In this document: piece after piece, positions 1 to 4,779 of the stretch
Layout of the letters: each line of letters opens with the position of its first letter
Position numbering within the stretch: the stretch's first letter is position 1
Origin: Anaerolineae bacterium
GTDB taxonomy: Bacteria > Chloroflexota > Anaerolineae > Anaerolineales > Villigracilaceae
Assembly: GCA_003141915.1 (NCBI GenBank)
Contig: PLNY01000410.1
Coordinates: forward strand, 1-5,665
DNA length: 5,665 nucleotides
Direction of reading: 5' to 3'
The notes under the pieces: model-generated
Database searches by the model: none
What the model was told of the DNA's origin: nothing
The model's input: only the letters and a program-made list of their open reading frames with translations
Program-made: the position numbers and the translations under genes

Positions 1-602
1 CCGCCGATGTGGCCCCAATAATCAATGCCGCTGCCGGGGACGAAGTCAATCACCAAATTAATTACTATAATGAAGATCACATTTCCAATGGCGCGGCCAA
101 ATTGCGCGCCCAGCAACTTTTGATTCTGATAGAGAAAGACGCCTTCTGCGCCGATCAGCCCAAAGATCGCGGTGGAGGCGCCAACTGAATATCCGCTCGA
201 AAACAGAAATGATAATACGTTGCCCGTAAACCCGCCCAGCACATAAAGCAAAAGATAACGTCCATGTCCAAAGTAACGTTCCAGTCCAACGCCGATCACG
301 AGGAGCGCATACATATTGAAGAGAATATGCGGGATGGAGGCATGCAGTAGTACAGGCGTCAATAGCCGCCATAATTCTCCGGCACGAATCAATTCGTTAA
401 TCTTTGCACCATAATAGGTAGTCCAGTCCATGCCGCCATAATAAGGGCTAGAGCTGCTAATGAGTTGCAGAAGATAGAATCCGATGGTGATCCCCATGAT
501 GGAATAAGTCATGTAGGGACGCGAGGAAGGCATGGGCACTCGCACGGTTTGCGGAGGCGCAACAGATTGTTGGTCTGGAGAAGAAGCGGGATAAGTATTC
601 AC
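1..602 (-). CDS. Rhomboid family intramembrane serine protease, C-terminus cut by window edge
   Basis: Cleaves membrane proteins within the lipid bilayer using a Ser-His dyad. My own translation from a GTG at 602-600 gives 200 residues open at the left edge. After a Pro/Gln-rich cytosolic tail (about 1-30) come a first membrane segment (about 33-50), the L1-loop Trp-Arg (W78-R79), the HxxxN motif (H92 to N96), the catalytic Ser in GASTAIFGL (S143), and the catalytic His in YWGHIG (H198), right at the edge. All active-site elements are therefore intact, and only the last helix is missing. The GTG start overlaps the gmk stop as GTGA, and AAAGG lies about 7 nt upstream within gmk, so translation is probably coupled to gmk. 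The non-ATG start and open end make this gene easy to miss. Family assignment is secure; the substrate is unknown. Confidence 0.93.
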   Translation of the reverse strand, partial: MNTYPASSPDQQSVAPPQTVRVPMPSSRPYMTYSIMGITIGFYLLQLISSSSPYYGGMDWTTYYGAKINELIRAGELWRLLTPVLLHASIPHILFNMYALLVIGVGLERYFGHGRYLLLYVLGGFTGNVLSFLFSSGYSVGASTAIFGLIGAEGVFLYQNQKLLGAQFGRAIGNVIFIIVINLVIDFVPGSGIDYWGHIG

Positions 603-1222
603 AAATTAACCTTTCGTTGTTTTACGCGATGATGTTCCGAATCAATGATCGCACGCACGATATCCACTGTGTGATCGAGAAAAAAGTCGTGATTGATGAT
701 GATGTAGTCAAAAGCTTCCACCCGTTGAAGTTCCTTGCGGGCCGTCGCAATGCGAATTGCAAGCGAGTCGGAGGTTTCGGTCTTGCGCTGTTTGAGCCGG
801 TTGACCAATTCATCTTCATTGTCGGTGGTGATAAAGATCAGCAACGCGTCCGGCGCAAGTTTGCGGACAGTTTCCGCGCCCTGCACATCGACTCGCATGA
901 TCACATCCTTGCCGCTGGCGAGTGCTTCACGCACCTGCGCTTTCGGAATCCCTTTATAGTCGCCGTAGACCAAAGCGAACTCTATGAGTTCATTCTGATC
1001 GATCATGTGCGCAAACTTTTCCTTCGAGACGAAAAAATAATCCCTACCGTCCACTTCATTGGGACGTTGAGGGCGCGTCGTGGCCGTGACCACAAAATGG
1101 AATGGCAGTCCGCGTTCCTTCATGCGCTGAACGACGGTATCCTTCCCTGCACCGGATGGGCCGGAGATGACGATCAGCAAAGGTTCGGGACGCGGTCTTT
1201 CAAATTCATTGGAGGAGGTCAT
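599..1222 (-). CDS. gmk: Guanylate kinase
   Basis: Phosphorylates GMP to GDP with ATP, feeding GTP and dGTP synthesis in the cytosol. The 207-residue product has the usual length. It shows the P-loop GPSGAGKDT (21-29), the GMP-binding TTRPQRP region (R50, R53), GRDYFFV (Y62), an acidic GMP-base contact in LIEFA (E81), and the VDVQGA strand around residues 110-117. Two residues deviate from the common bacterial form: Asp follows the P-loop Lys (GKD rather than GKS/GKG), and the usual GNYYGT is GDYKGIP (88-93), so the second Tyr, a GMP phosphate contact in yeast Guk1, is Lys90. I recall the same pair of changes in plant plastid/mitochondrial guanylate kinases, so this is probably a natural subgroup. 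The start ATG is supported by an extended -10 exactly 6 nt upstream and no Shine-Dalgarno, implying a leaderless mRNA shared with the downstream rhomboid gene. Confidence 0.96.
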   Translation of the reverse strand: MTSSNEFERPRPEPLLIVISGPSGAGKDTVVQRMKERGLPFHFVVTATTRPQRPNEVDGRDYFFVSKEKFAHMIDQNELIEFALVYGDYKGIPKAQVREALASGKDVIMRVDVQGAETVRKLAPDALLIFITTDNEDELVNRLKQRKTETSDSLAIRIATARKELQRVEAFDYIIINHDFFLDHTVDIVRAIIDSEHHRVKQRKVNL

Positions 1223-1228
1223 GAAGAT

Positions 1229-1237
1229 ATTGTACCA
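1229..1237 (-). promoter_or_regulatory. Extended -10 promoter of gmk, predicted leaderless
   Basis: On the minus strand TGG directly precedes TACAAT (hexamer 1229-1234), giving an extended -10 (TGn-TACAAT). The hexamer is followed by 6 nt (1223-1228) and then the gmk ATG, so transcription would begin at or next to the A of the start codon. No good -35 is found at 16-18 bp, as expected for an extended -10 promoter. No purine-rich ribosome site fits between promoter and start. Confidence 0.6.
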
Positions 1238-1260
1238 AAGACGCTCGAACGAGATTGCAG

Positions 1261-1266
1261 TAAAAT
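1261..1266 (+). promoter_or_regulatory. -10 element of the FmdB-type gene, predicted leaderless
   Basis: TAAAAT ends 6 nt before the ATG at 1273, the same spacing as in the divergent gmk promoter. Transcription would start at the ATG. The best -35 at a 17-bp spacer (1238-1243, AAGACG) matches the consensus at only 3 of 6 positions and overlaps the upstream edge of the gmk promoter, so the two promoters may compete for polymerase. Confidence 0.5.
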
Positions 1267-1272
1267 TGATCC

Positions 1273-1656
1273 ATGCCCACCTATGATTTTATTTGTCTGA
1301 ACTGCAACGAACGCTTTGACGTTTTCTTAACATTCAGCGAATACGGCAAAAAAACTGTCGTCTGCACGCATTGCGGCAGTGATAAGGTCCGGCGGAGGAT
1401 GACGAAGGTGAGGATCGCCAAATCGGAGGCGAGCCGCATGGAGAGTGTGATGGATCCGTCCGCATTGGAAGGCGTGGAAAATGATCCACGTGCGATGGGT
1501 CAGATGATGAAGAAGATGGGAAAGGAAATGGGCGAGGATCTGCCTCCTGAATTCGACGATGTGGTGGATCGGCTCGAGGCGGGTCAATCGCCGGAAGAAA
1601 TTGAATCCGCCTTGCCGGATTTGGGTTCGGATGCGGGCGGCGGAGACGATCAATAA
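1273..1656 (+). CDS. FmdB-type zinc ribbon protein
   Basis: Small cytosolic protein of the FmdB/CxxC_CxxC_SSSS family, named after a putative regulator of formamidase expression; the real function of most members is unknown. It has 127 residues. The N-terminus MPTYDFICLNCNERF and the pairs C8-x2-C11 and C31-x2-C34 form the zinc ribbon. The remainder is longer than in minimal family members: a basic stretch (about 39-46), then a Met-rich, probably helical segment (about 56-86, including MGQMMKKMGKEMG), an acidic segment ending at about residue 115, and a Gly/Asp tail. The start is set by the conserved MPTY/MPxY opening typical of the family. The gene stands alone, divergent from gmk, and converges on the peptidase gene with only 15 nt between the stop codons and no recognisable terminator hairpin. 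Confidence 0.88.
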   Translation: MPTYDFICLNCNERFDVFLTFSEYGKKTVVCTHCGSDKVRRRMTKVRIAKSEASRMESVMDPSALEGVENDPRAMGQMMKKMGKEMGEDLPPEFDDVVDRLEAGQSPEEIESALPDLGSDAGGGDDQ

Positions 1657-1671
1657 CAACATCGGTGAAAT

Positions 1672-2343
1672 TTATATGGTGATCAACGCGCCGGGCTTGA
1701 TCTTTTCTTTTTCCTGTCCTTTACGCAGAATCCACGCATCACCGACTACAAGCTGCGTTTTCCGTCCCTCGATTTTGATATGTGAACCATCGGCCATGAT
1801 GATTACTGGATTATCGTGGAAGACGTGATAATCCACCAACCAGTTATCCCTTTCCAAATCTCCCGCGTAATGCACATAGAAATTGAAAGGCGTGACGTTC
1901 AACCCGTCGAAGTGCGGCGTCTCGACTGCGTTGAGATCATTGGAAGTCAGGATATTCGGTCCGCACAGAATTGTCCCAGCGCTGAATGCAACCAGCGGTA
2001 AACCGGCTTGTACCTTTTTGGATAGATACGGCGTCAAGCGGCTGACATGCAAACGATGATTGAGAAGAAACGTGTTGCCGCCGGGAATGTAAACCAACGC
2101 GGCACGCCGCAGGATGGATTCCATTTCCGGAAGCTCCATCATTTCGGTGTTGAGCATTTCAACGCGCGCCAGGCCATCAAAATATTTTTGTGTTAGCTCC
2201 AGCCACTTCTCACCATAAAGCGAAGCCATCGGCAAGTACGCGACCATCGCATCCGGCTTGTCCGCGAGATAAGGATTCGCCGCATCAATGATGTAACGGA
2301 TATCGTCCCGCTCGCCGGGGCTGGAAAACAAATGAAGGTTCAT
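1672..2343 (-). CDS. Peptidase E-like S51 family hydrolase
   Basis: Member of the S51 family (Asp-specific dipeptidase PepE and relatives such as cyanophycinases), cytosolic serine hydrolases with a class I glutamine-amidotransferase-like fold. It has 223 residues, close to the 229 of Salmonella PepE. Visible are YIPGGNTFLL (85-94), equivalent to the PepE nucleotide-binding-like Gly-Gly loop, and a nucleophile elbow FSAGT with S121. D136 and H158 follow at spacings of 15 and 37 from that Ser, matching S120, D135 and H157 as I remember them for PepE, so the triad looks complete. The sequence around the His (TPFNFYVHY) differs from the PepE form, so substrate specificity should not be assumed. 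The gene follows the ClbS/DfsB gene after 34 bases counted stop to start and is probably cotranscribed. No clear Shine-Dalgarno or -10 precedes the ATG. Confidence 0.82.
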   Translation of the reverse strand: MNLHLFSSPGERDDIRYIIDAANPYLADKPDAMVAYLPMASLYGEKWLELTQKYFDGLARVEMLNTEMMELPEMESILRRAALVYIPGGNTFLLNHRLHVSRLTPYLSKKVQAGLPLVAFSAGTILCGPNILTSNDLNAVETPHFDGLNVTPFNFYVHYAGDLERDNWLVDYHVFHDNPVIIMADGSHIKIEGRKTQLVVGDAWILRKGQEKEKIKPGALITI

Positions 2344-2375
2344 GCTTAAGCGTAAGGATGATCAGTTGGTTTGGA

Positions 2376-2888
2376 TCATGATTTTCTCGCGTTCAAAGCG
2401 CGTTCGATATAGACGCGGTGTTCTGCAAAATGCTCGGATGTATTTCCAAGCACCCATTCGATAACGGGCCGCTTCTGCGGATCATCGCTTTTGAATTGCT
2501 TCATCAGATTCAGAAAGCCCATCGCTTTGAGCGTCTTGATGGTTTCATCATGCGTGCTTTTAAGTTCATTGAGAACTTCATCGGTCGAACGCTTGCGGTT
2601 GCGCTCGAAGAGGATGGCATTTTCTTCATCCTCGTTCAGCCCCTTTAATTTCTGCTCATCGATGCCCAGCGCAATATGGGCAGGCACGCCTCCAAGCTCG
2701 GACTCCAGCATAAAATGCATCCACGCAGAGAGGTGACCGAGATTATCTTTTGGCGACCAGCCGCCGGAATCAGGAGTCGTCATCTGGTCGGGAGTGATGC
2801 GATCCACAACCTGCATCAGCGCGTTCCATTCGCGCTCGATCTCCTTTAATAACTCGTCAAGATTGTTGGGAAGAATTCTATCAGCCAT
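2376..2888 (-). CDS. ClbS/DfsB family DinB-fold four-helix bundle protein
   Basis: 170-residue cytosolic protein with a four-helix-bundle fold of the DinB/YfiT superfamily. The signature WSPKDNLGHLSAW (44-56) and the C-terminal GNTSEHFAEHRVYI (148-161) point to the ClbS/DfsB branch (formerly DUF1706). H52, H153 and H157 are the expected metal-type His triad of the superfamily; not every member binds metal. ClbS is the colibactin self-resistance cyclopropane hydrolase and DfsB is named for dealing with reactive small molecules, but most members are uncharacterised, so a role in detoxification here is only a guess. The ATG is 8 nt after a TATAAG hexamer. AAGGTG lies 5 nt before the start and would serve as a ribosome site only if transcription began further upstream. 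It is the first gene of a two-gene unit with the S51 hydrolase. Confidence 0.85.
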   Translation of the reverse strand: MADRILPNNLDELLKEIEREWNALMQVVDRITPDQMTTPDSGGWSPKDNLGHLSAWMHFMLESELGGVPAHIALGIDEQKLKGLNEDEENAILFERNRKRSTDEVLNELKSTHDETIKTLKAMGFLNLMKQFKSDDPQKRPVIEWVLGNTSEHFAEHRVYIERALNARKS

Positions 2889-2896
2889 TGAAGCAC

Positions 2897-2902
2897 CTTA
2901 TA
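2897..2902 (-). promoter_or_regulatory. -10 element for the ClbS/DfsB gene
   Basis: TATAAG on the minus strand (5 of 6 to consensus) ends 8 nt before the ATG at 2888, so the mRNA would have a leader of about 0-2 nt. A 17-bp spacer puts the -35 at 2920-2925 (weak match, TTTTTG), inside the large dyad at 2909-2942. Confidence 0.42.
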
Positions 2903-2908
2903 AGAATA

Positions 2909-2942
2909 GAGTGTGTACACAAAAATTCTTGCATACACACTC
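2909..2942. repeat. 34-bp dyad over the -35 region of the ClbS/DfsB promoter, possible operator
   Basis: Perfect 9-bp inverted arms GAGTGTGTA (2909-2917) and TACACACTC (2934-2942) flank 16 bp that is itself partly symmetric about the same centre (2925/2926): 14 of 17 base pairs of the whole dyad match. The centre falls on the predicted -35 of the minus-strand ClbS/DfsB promoter, an ideal place for a dimeric repressor. As RNA it could also form a hairpin after the upstream RRM gene, but the run that follows (TATTCTTATAAG) is not a convincing U tract. I prefer the operator reading. Confidence 0.5.
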
Positions 2943-2974
2943 CAAGTAAAATCACTTATCTCTGGCAGGGAGGT

Positions 2975-3310
2975 CTAGTAGCGCTTGCCGCCTCCGCGTT
3001 GCGGACGATGCCCGCCGCGGTTGTTGCCGCCTCGATTGCCGAAGCCGCCTCCGGTTCGCTCTTCGCGCGGACGAGCCAAACTGACCTTCAGTTCGCGGTC
3101 GCCCAAGTGATAGCCATTGAACGTGCTAATGGCCTTTTCTGCTTCGACCTGAGTGCTCATCTCCACGAAGGCAAAGCCTTTGGATTGACCGCTGTCCCGG
3201 TCCTTGATCAGCGCGACTGAAGAGACCGTGCCTGCCTGCGTGAAGAGGGTCCGCAGATCATCTTCCGTGGTCGAATACGACAGATTGCCGACGTACAACT
3301 TGGATTCCAT
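2975..3310 (-). CDS. Single-RRM RNA-binding protein with Gly/Arg-rich tail
   Basis: Cytosolic RNA-binding protein of 111 residues, similar in design to the small cyanobacterial and plant glycine-rich RRM proteins. One RRM fills residues 3-81: RNP2 is LYVGNL (5-10) and RNP1 is KGFAFVEM (44-51), with the aromatic RNA-stacking positions Y6, F46 and F48 intact. Residues 86-111 form a Gly/Arg/Asn tail with several RGG-like pieces. The start at 3310 is chosen because the protein opens with MESKLYVGNL, as the family does, and AGGAG lies 4 nt upstream. Upstream in-frame ATGs at 3394 and 3361 would translate the leader hairpin repeats into an Arg/Tyr/His-rich extension and are rejected. The gene is monocistronic, with its own promoter and a ~135-nt structured leader suggesting post-transcriptional control. 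Related proteins in cyanobacteria are often cold-induced; that is not shown here. Confidence 0.94.
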   Translation of the reverse strand: MESKLYVGNLSYSTTEDDLRTLFTQAGTVSSVALIKDRDSGQSKGFAFVEMSTQVEAEKAISTFNGYHLGDRELKVSLARPREERTGGGFGNRGGNNRGGHRPQRGGGKRY

Positions 3311-3314
3311 TTTT

Positions 3315-3319
3315 CTCCT
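3315..3319 (-). promoter_or_regulatory. Shine-Dalgarno of the RRM gene, fixes its start
   Basis: AGGAG on the minus strand, 4 nt (AAAA) before the ATG at 3310. It lies directly against the last leader hairpin (arm ends at 3324, four bases away), so refolding or protein binding at that hairpin could change ribosome access. Confidence 0.8.
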
Positions 3320-3367
3320 AAAGTGGTAGGTTCCTGCCCTACCAAAGTGGTAGGTTTTCATCCTACC
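3320..3367 (-). repeat. Two tandem 24-nt hairpin units in the RRM mRNA leader
   Basis: Units 3320-3343 and 3344-3367 are 24 nt each and agree at 19 positions. Each folds into a perfect 7-bp stem TGGTAGG/CCTACCA (3324-3330 with 3338-3344, and 3348-3354 with 3362-3368). All five differences fall within the 7-nt loops; the stems and flanking AAAG are identical. On the mRNA they stand head to tail just before the ribosome site. Either a duplication with structure kept by selection or a small dispersed repeat could explain this. Confidence 0.75.
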
Positions 3368-3370
3368 AAA

Positions 3371-3392
3371 CGCCCGCCACCAGCGGGCGGGC
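3371..3392 (-). repeat. GC-rich hairpin in the RRM mRNA leader
   Basis: Perfect 7-bp inverted repeat CGCCCGC (3371-3377) and GCGGGCG (3383-3389) with a 5-nt loop. An alternative register pairs 3372-3378 with 3386-3392, also 7 bp. It precedes the two tandem hairpins on the transcript, giving a row of three stem-loops between promoter and start codon. No U-run follows on the minus strand, so it is not a standard terminator. Confidence 0.65.
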
Positions 3393-3451
3393 ACAAATCA
3401 GGCGTGAGACGACCTCGAAAGAGAATCACCAAACCTGTTGACAACGCGTTC

Positions 3452-3460
3452 AGTATATCA
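3452..3460 (-). promoter_or_regulatory. Extended -10 promoter of the RRM gene
   Basis: Minus-strand TGA-TATACT: hexamer at 3452-3457 with TG in the extended position at 3459-3460. The start site would be about 3445, giving a leader of about 135 nt. The -35 position lies inside the palindrome at 3470-3528 and has no consensus match, so the extended -10 must carry recognition. Confidence 0.55.
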
Positions 3461-3469
3461 TACCCCCAC

Positions 3470-3528
3470 CTGCCTCCCCCAAATCCTTTGGATTTGGGGG
3501 AGGTGTCACGGAGTGACGGAGGGGGCAG
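3470..3528. repeat. Compound intergenic palindrome, likely interspersed repeat
   Basis: A perfect 14-bp stem (3473-3486 with 3490-3503, loop TTT) is followed by a second perfect hairpin GTCAC-GGA-GTGAC (3505-3517). Short outer arms CTGCC (3470-3474) and GGCAG (3524-3528) bound the unit. It lies 10 nt after the stop of the HEAT gene and just upstream of the RRM promoter. I remember near-identical 'GGGGGAGG-TGTCACGGAGTGACGG' palindromes scattered in Anaerolineae genomes; this recollection is unverified. It may stop transcription from the tmk operon, but no U tract follows on the minus strand. Confidence 0.7.
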
Positions 3529-3538
3529 AAAATTATGG

Positions 3539-4156
3539 TCACTTTAAAAATTTAGCGGCAAGTTTATATGTCTGCTGGATGTGTTTATCGGAAACATCCC
3601 AGCCTTGAAGTTCTTTCCGAATCAAATCCTTATTTTTGCGGCTGATATCGCGCAAGGCATTTCCCACCGACTTGCGGACATACTCGCTCTCATCCGCTTT
3701 CAGCCGACTTAAAAGTTTTATTGCAACTTCAGGATGTTCGCGGAAATAATCCCTGCCCGTCCAAATGCGCAGACCTTCGGTCACGGCGCGGCGGACATTC
3801 GGATTTTCATCTGAAAGCCAATCTTCAATCACCAGCAGTGACTTTTCGTAACCGCTATCCTTGCAATATCCGTCGAAGGCTTTCGCCAAAGTTTCCTGCA
3901 CGCGCCAATCCTTATCGAGACTCACGCGCTGGCGCAAAAGCATAAAACTCTCTTTTGAATTCGCGGCAAGTTTTCCAAATAAAAATACTGCCAGTACGCG
4001 CGCTTGATGGACATCGGACTCGAACAATTCTTTTGCCAGGCGCAAAGTTTCTGCCGAGCTGTGACCGGCAAAGATTTCTTCCGAAGCATTTTGAATATCC
4101 ATGAAGCCATGTTCGGTTTTCTGCACGCGTTGAACAAGAGATTGAATGGTATCCAC
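3539..4156 (-). CDS. HEAT-repeat protein, AlkC/AlkD-like DNA alkylation repair family
   Basis: 205-residue, mostly helical cytosolic protein built of HEAT-like repeats. The best repeats are DWRVQETLAKAFDGYC (about 83-98), NPNVRRAVTEGLRIW (about 116-130) and SEYVRKSVGNALRDIS (about 155-170); the last two closely resemble AlkC/AlkD glycosylase repeats, which hold alkylated DNA in a concave basic groove. I cannot place the full set of AlkD catalytic residues, so it may be a binding protein rather than an active glycosylase. The start is a GTG, 1 nt beyond the tmk stop, with AAAGGTGA inside the tmk end as ribosome site, so it is probably coupled to tmk. Its N-terminal VQKTEHGFMDIQNASEEIF looks like a genuine domain start. 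It is the last gene of the DMT-tmk operon. Confidence 0.8.
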   Translation of the reverse strand: MDTIQSLVQRVQKTEHGFMDIQNASEEIFAGHSSAETLRLAKELFESDVHQARVLAVFLFGKLAANSKESFMLLRQRVSLDKDWRVQETLAKAFDGYCKDSGYEKSLLVIEDWLSDENPNVRRAVTEGLRIWTGRDYFREHPEVAIKLLSRLKADESEYVRKSVGNALRDISRKNKDLIRKELQGWDVSDKHIQQTYKLAAKFLK

Positions 4157-4157
4157 G

Positions 4158-4772
4158 CTAATTCACCTTTGCTTCAATTATTTTTCTCAACTCTTCCTGC
4201 ACTTCATCCCAACTTCGACTTGCATCCACCACCACCCATCGCTTCGGTTCCTGCTTGACCATCTCCAAATATCCGGCACGCACGCGACTATAGAACTCAA
4301 CTTCATAAGCGTCCATGCGATTCCATTCAACGTTATTTTGCTTTTTGCGTTTTAGACCAACTTCCACATCTACGTCCAGCAAAATCGTTAAGTCGGGAGT
4401 CAATCCGCCTGTTGCATATTTAACCAACGCACGGACTTCATCCAGATTTTGCCGGTGACCATAACCTTGATAAGCAATCGTCGAATCATAGTAACGGTCA
4501 GAGATGACGATCTCACCCGCAGCCAGCAGCGGTTTGATGACTTGTTCCACAATCTGCGCGCGCGCGGCCTGATAAAGCAATGTCTCCGTGCGCGGGTGCA
4601 TTTCCGTATTTTTCAAATCGTGGATCACAGCACGGATCTGTTCCCCGATATTTGTTCCGCCCGGCTCGCGCGTGGCAAAGACTTTATATCCTTGCACGGT
4701 GAGCCATTCCGTCAGCGGTTTGATATGTGAGGTCTTGCCAGATCCTTCCGGACCTTCGAGAGTGATAAACAT
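4158..4772 (-). CDS. tmk: Thymidylate kinase
   Basis: Phosphorylates dTMP to dTDP with ATP, essential for dTTP supply. It has 204 residues, the standard length. Visible are the P-loop GPEGSGKTS (7-15), the TREPGGT motif (34-40), the dTMP-binding DRYYDSTIAYQGYG (92-105), PDLTILLDVD (126-135), and a Lys/Arg-rich LID (about 141-152). The ATG at 4772 opens MFITLEGPEGSGKT, as expected. AAGGT lies about 11 nt upstream across the end of the DMT gene. It sits between a DMT transporter (7-nt gap) and the HEAT gene (1-nt gap), so all three share one mRNA. No residue is missing. Confidence 0.96.
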   Translation of the reverse strand: MFITLEGPEGSGKTSHIKPLTEWLTVQGYKVFATREPGGTNIGEQIRAVIHDLKNTEMHPRTETLLYQAARAQIVEQVIKPLLAAGEIVISDRYYDSTIAYQGYGHRQNLDEVRALVKYATGGLTPDLTILLDVDVEVGLKRKKQNNVEWNRMDAYEVEFYSRVRAGYLEMVKQEPKRWVVVDASRSWDEVQEELRKIIEAKVN

Positions 4773-4779
4773 AGTTTTT

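Noticed and set aside
58..372. Open frame on the minus strand inside the rhomboid region
   Set aside because: It is another frame of the rhomboid gene, whose correct frame carries HxxxN, GASTAIFGL and GHIG.
617..1300. Long open frame on the plus strand opposite gmk
   Set aside because: It is antisense to the clearly recognisable gmk in full, lacks any family motif, and runs through the divergent promoter region.
1657..1671. Bidirectional terminator between the convergent FmdB and S51 genes
   Set aside because: The 15-nt gap has no inverted repeat or T-run.
2909..2942. Rho-independent terminator of the RRM gene
   Set aside because: The stem is only 9 bp with a 16-nt loop, and the bases after it are not a U tract; the position over a -35 fits an operator better. 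Termination is not excluded.
3320..3367. Short CRISPR-like repeat
   Set aside because: Only two contiguous 24-nt units with no spacers and no cas genes; hairpins in a leader explain them better.
3311..3394. Upstream ATGs extending the RRM protein by 28 residues (or 17) at the N-terminus
   Set aside because: The extension is only the translation of the leader hairpin repeats (Arg/Tyr/His/Phe repeats), while AGGAG 4 nt before the ATG at 3310 and the family-like MESKLYVGNL start fix the shorter form.
3438..3466. Perfect TTGACA on the plus strand as a promoter
   Set aside because: With a 17-bp spacer the -10 would be TACCCC, and the only gene downstream lies on the opposite strand. An antisense RNA cannot be excluded but has no further support.
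3323..3547. Plus-strand frame reading through the hairpins and the palindrome
   Set aside because: Its sequence is made entirely of repeat and palindrome DNA, with no ribosome site and no protein-like composition.
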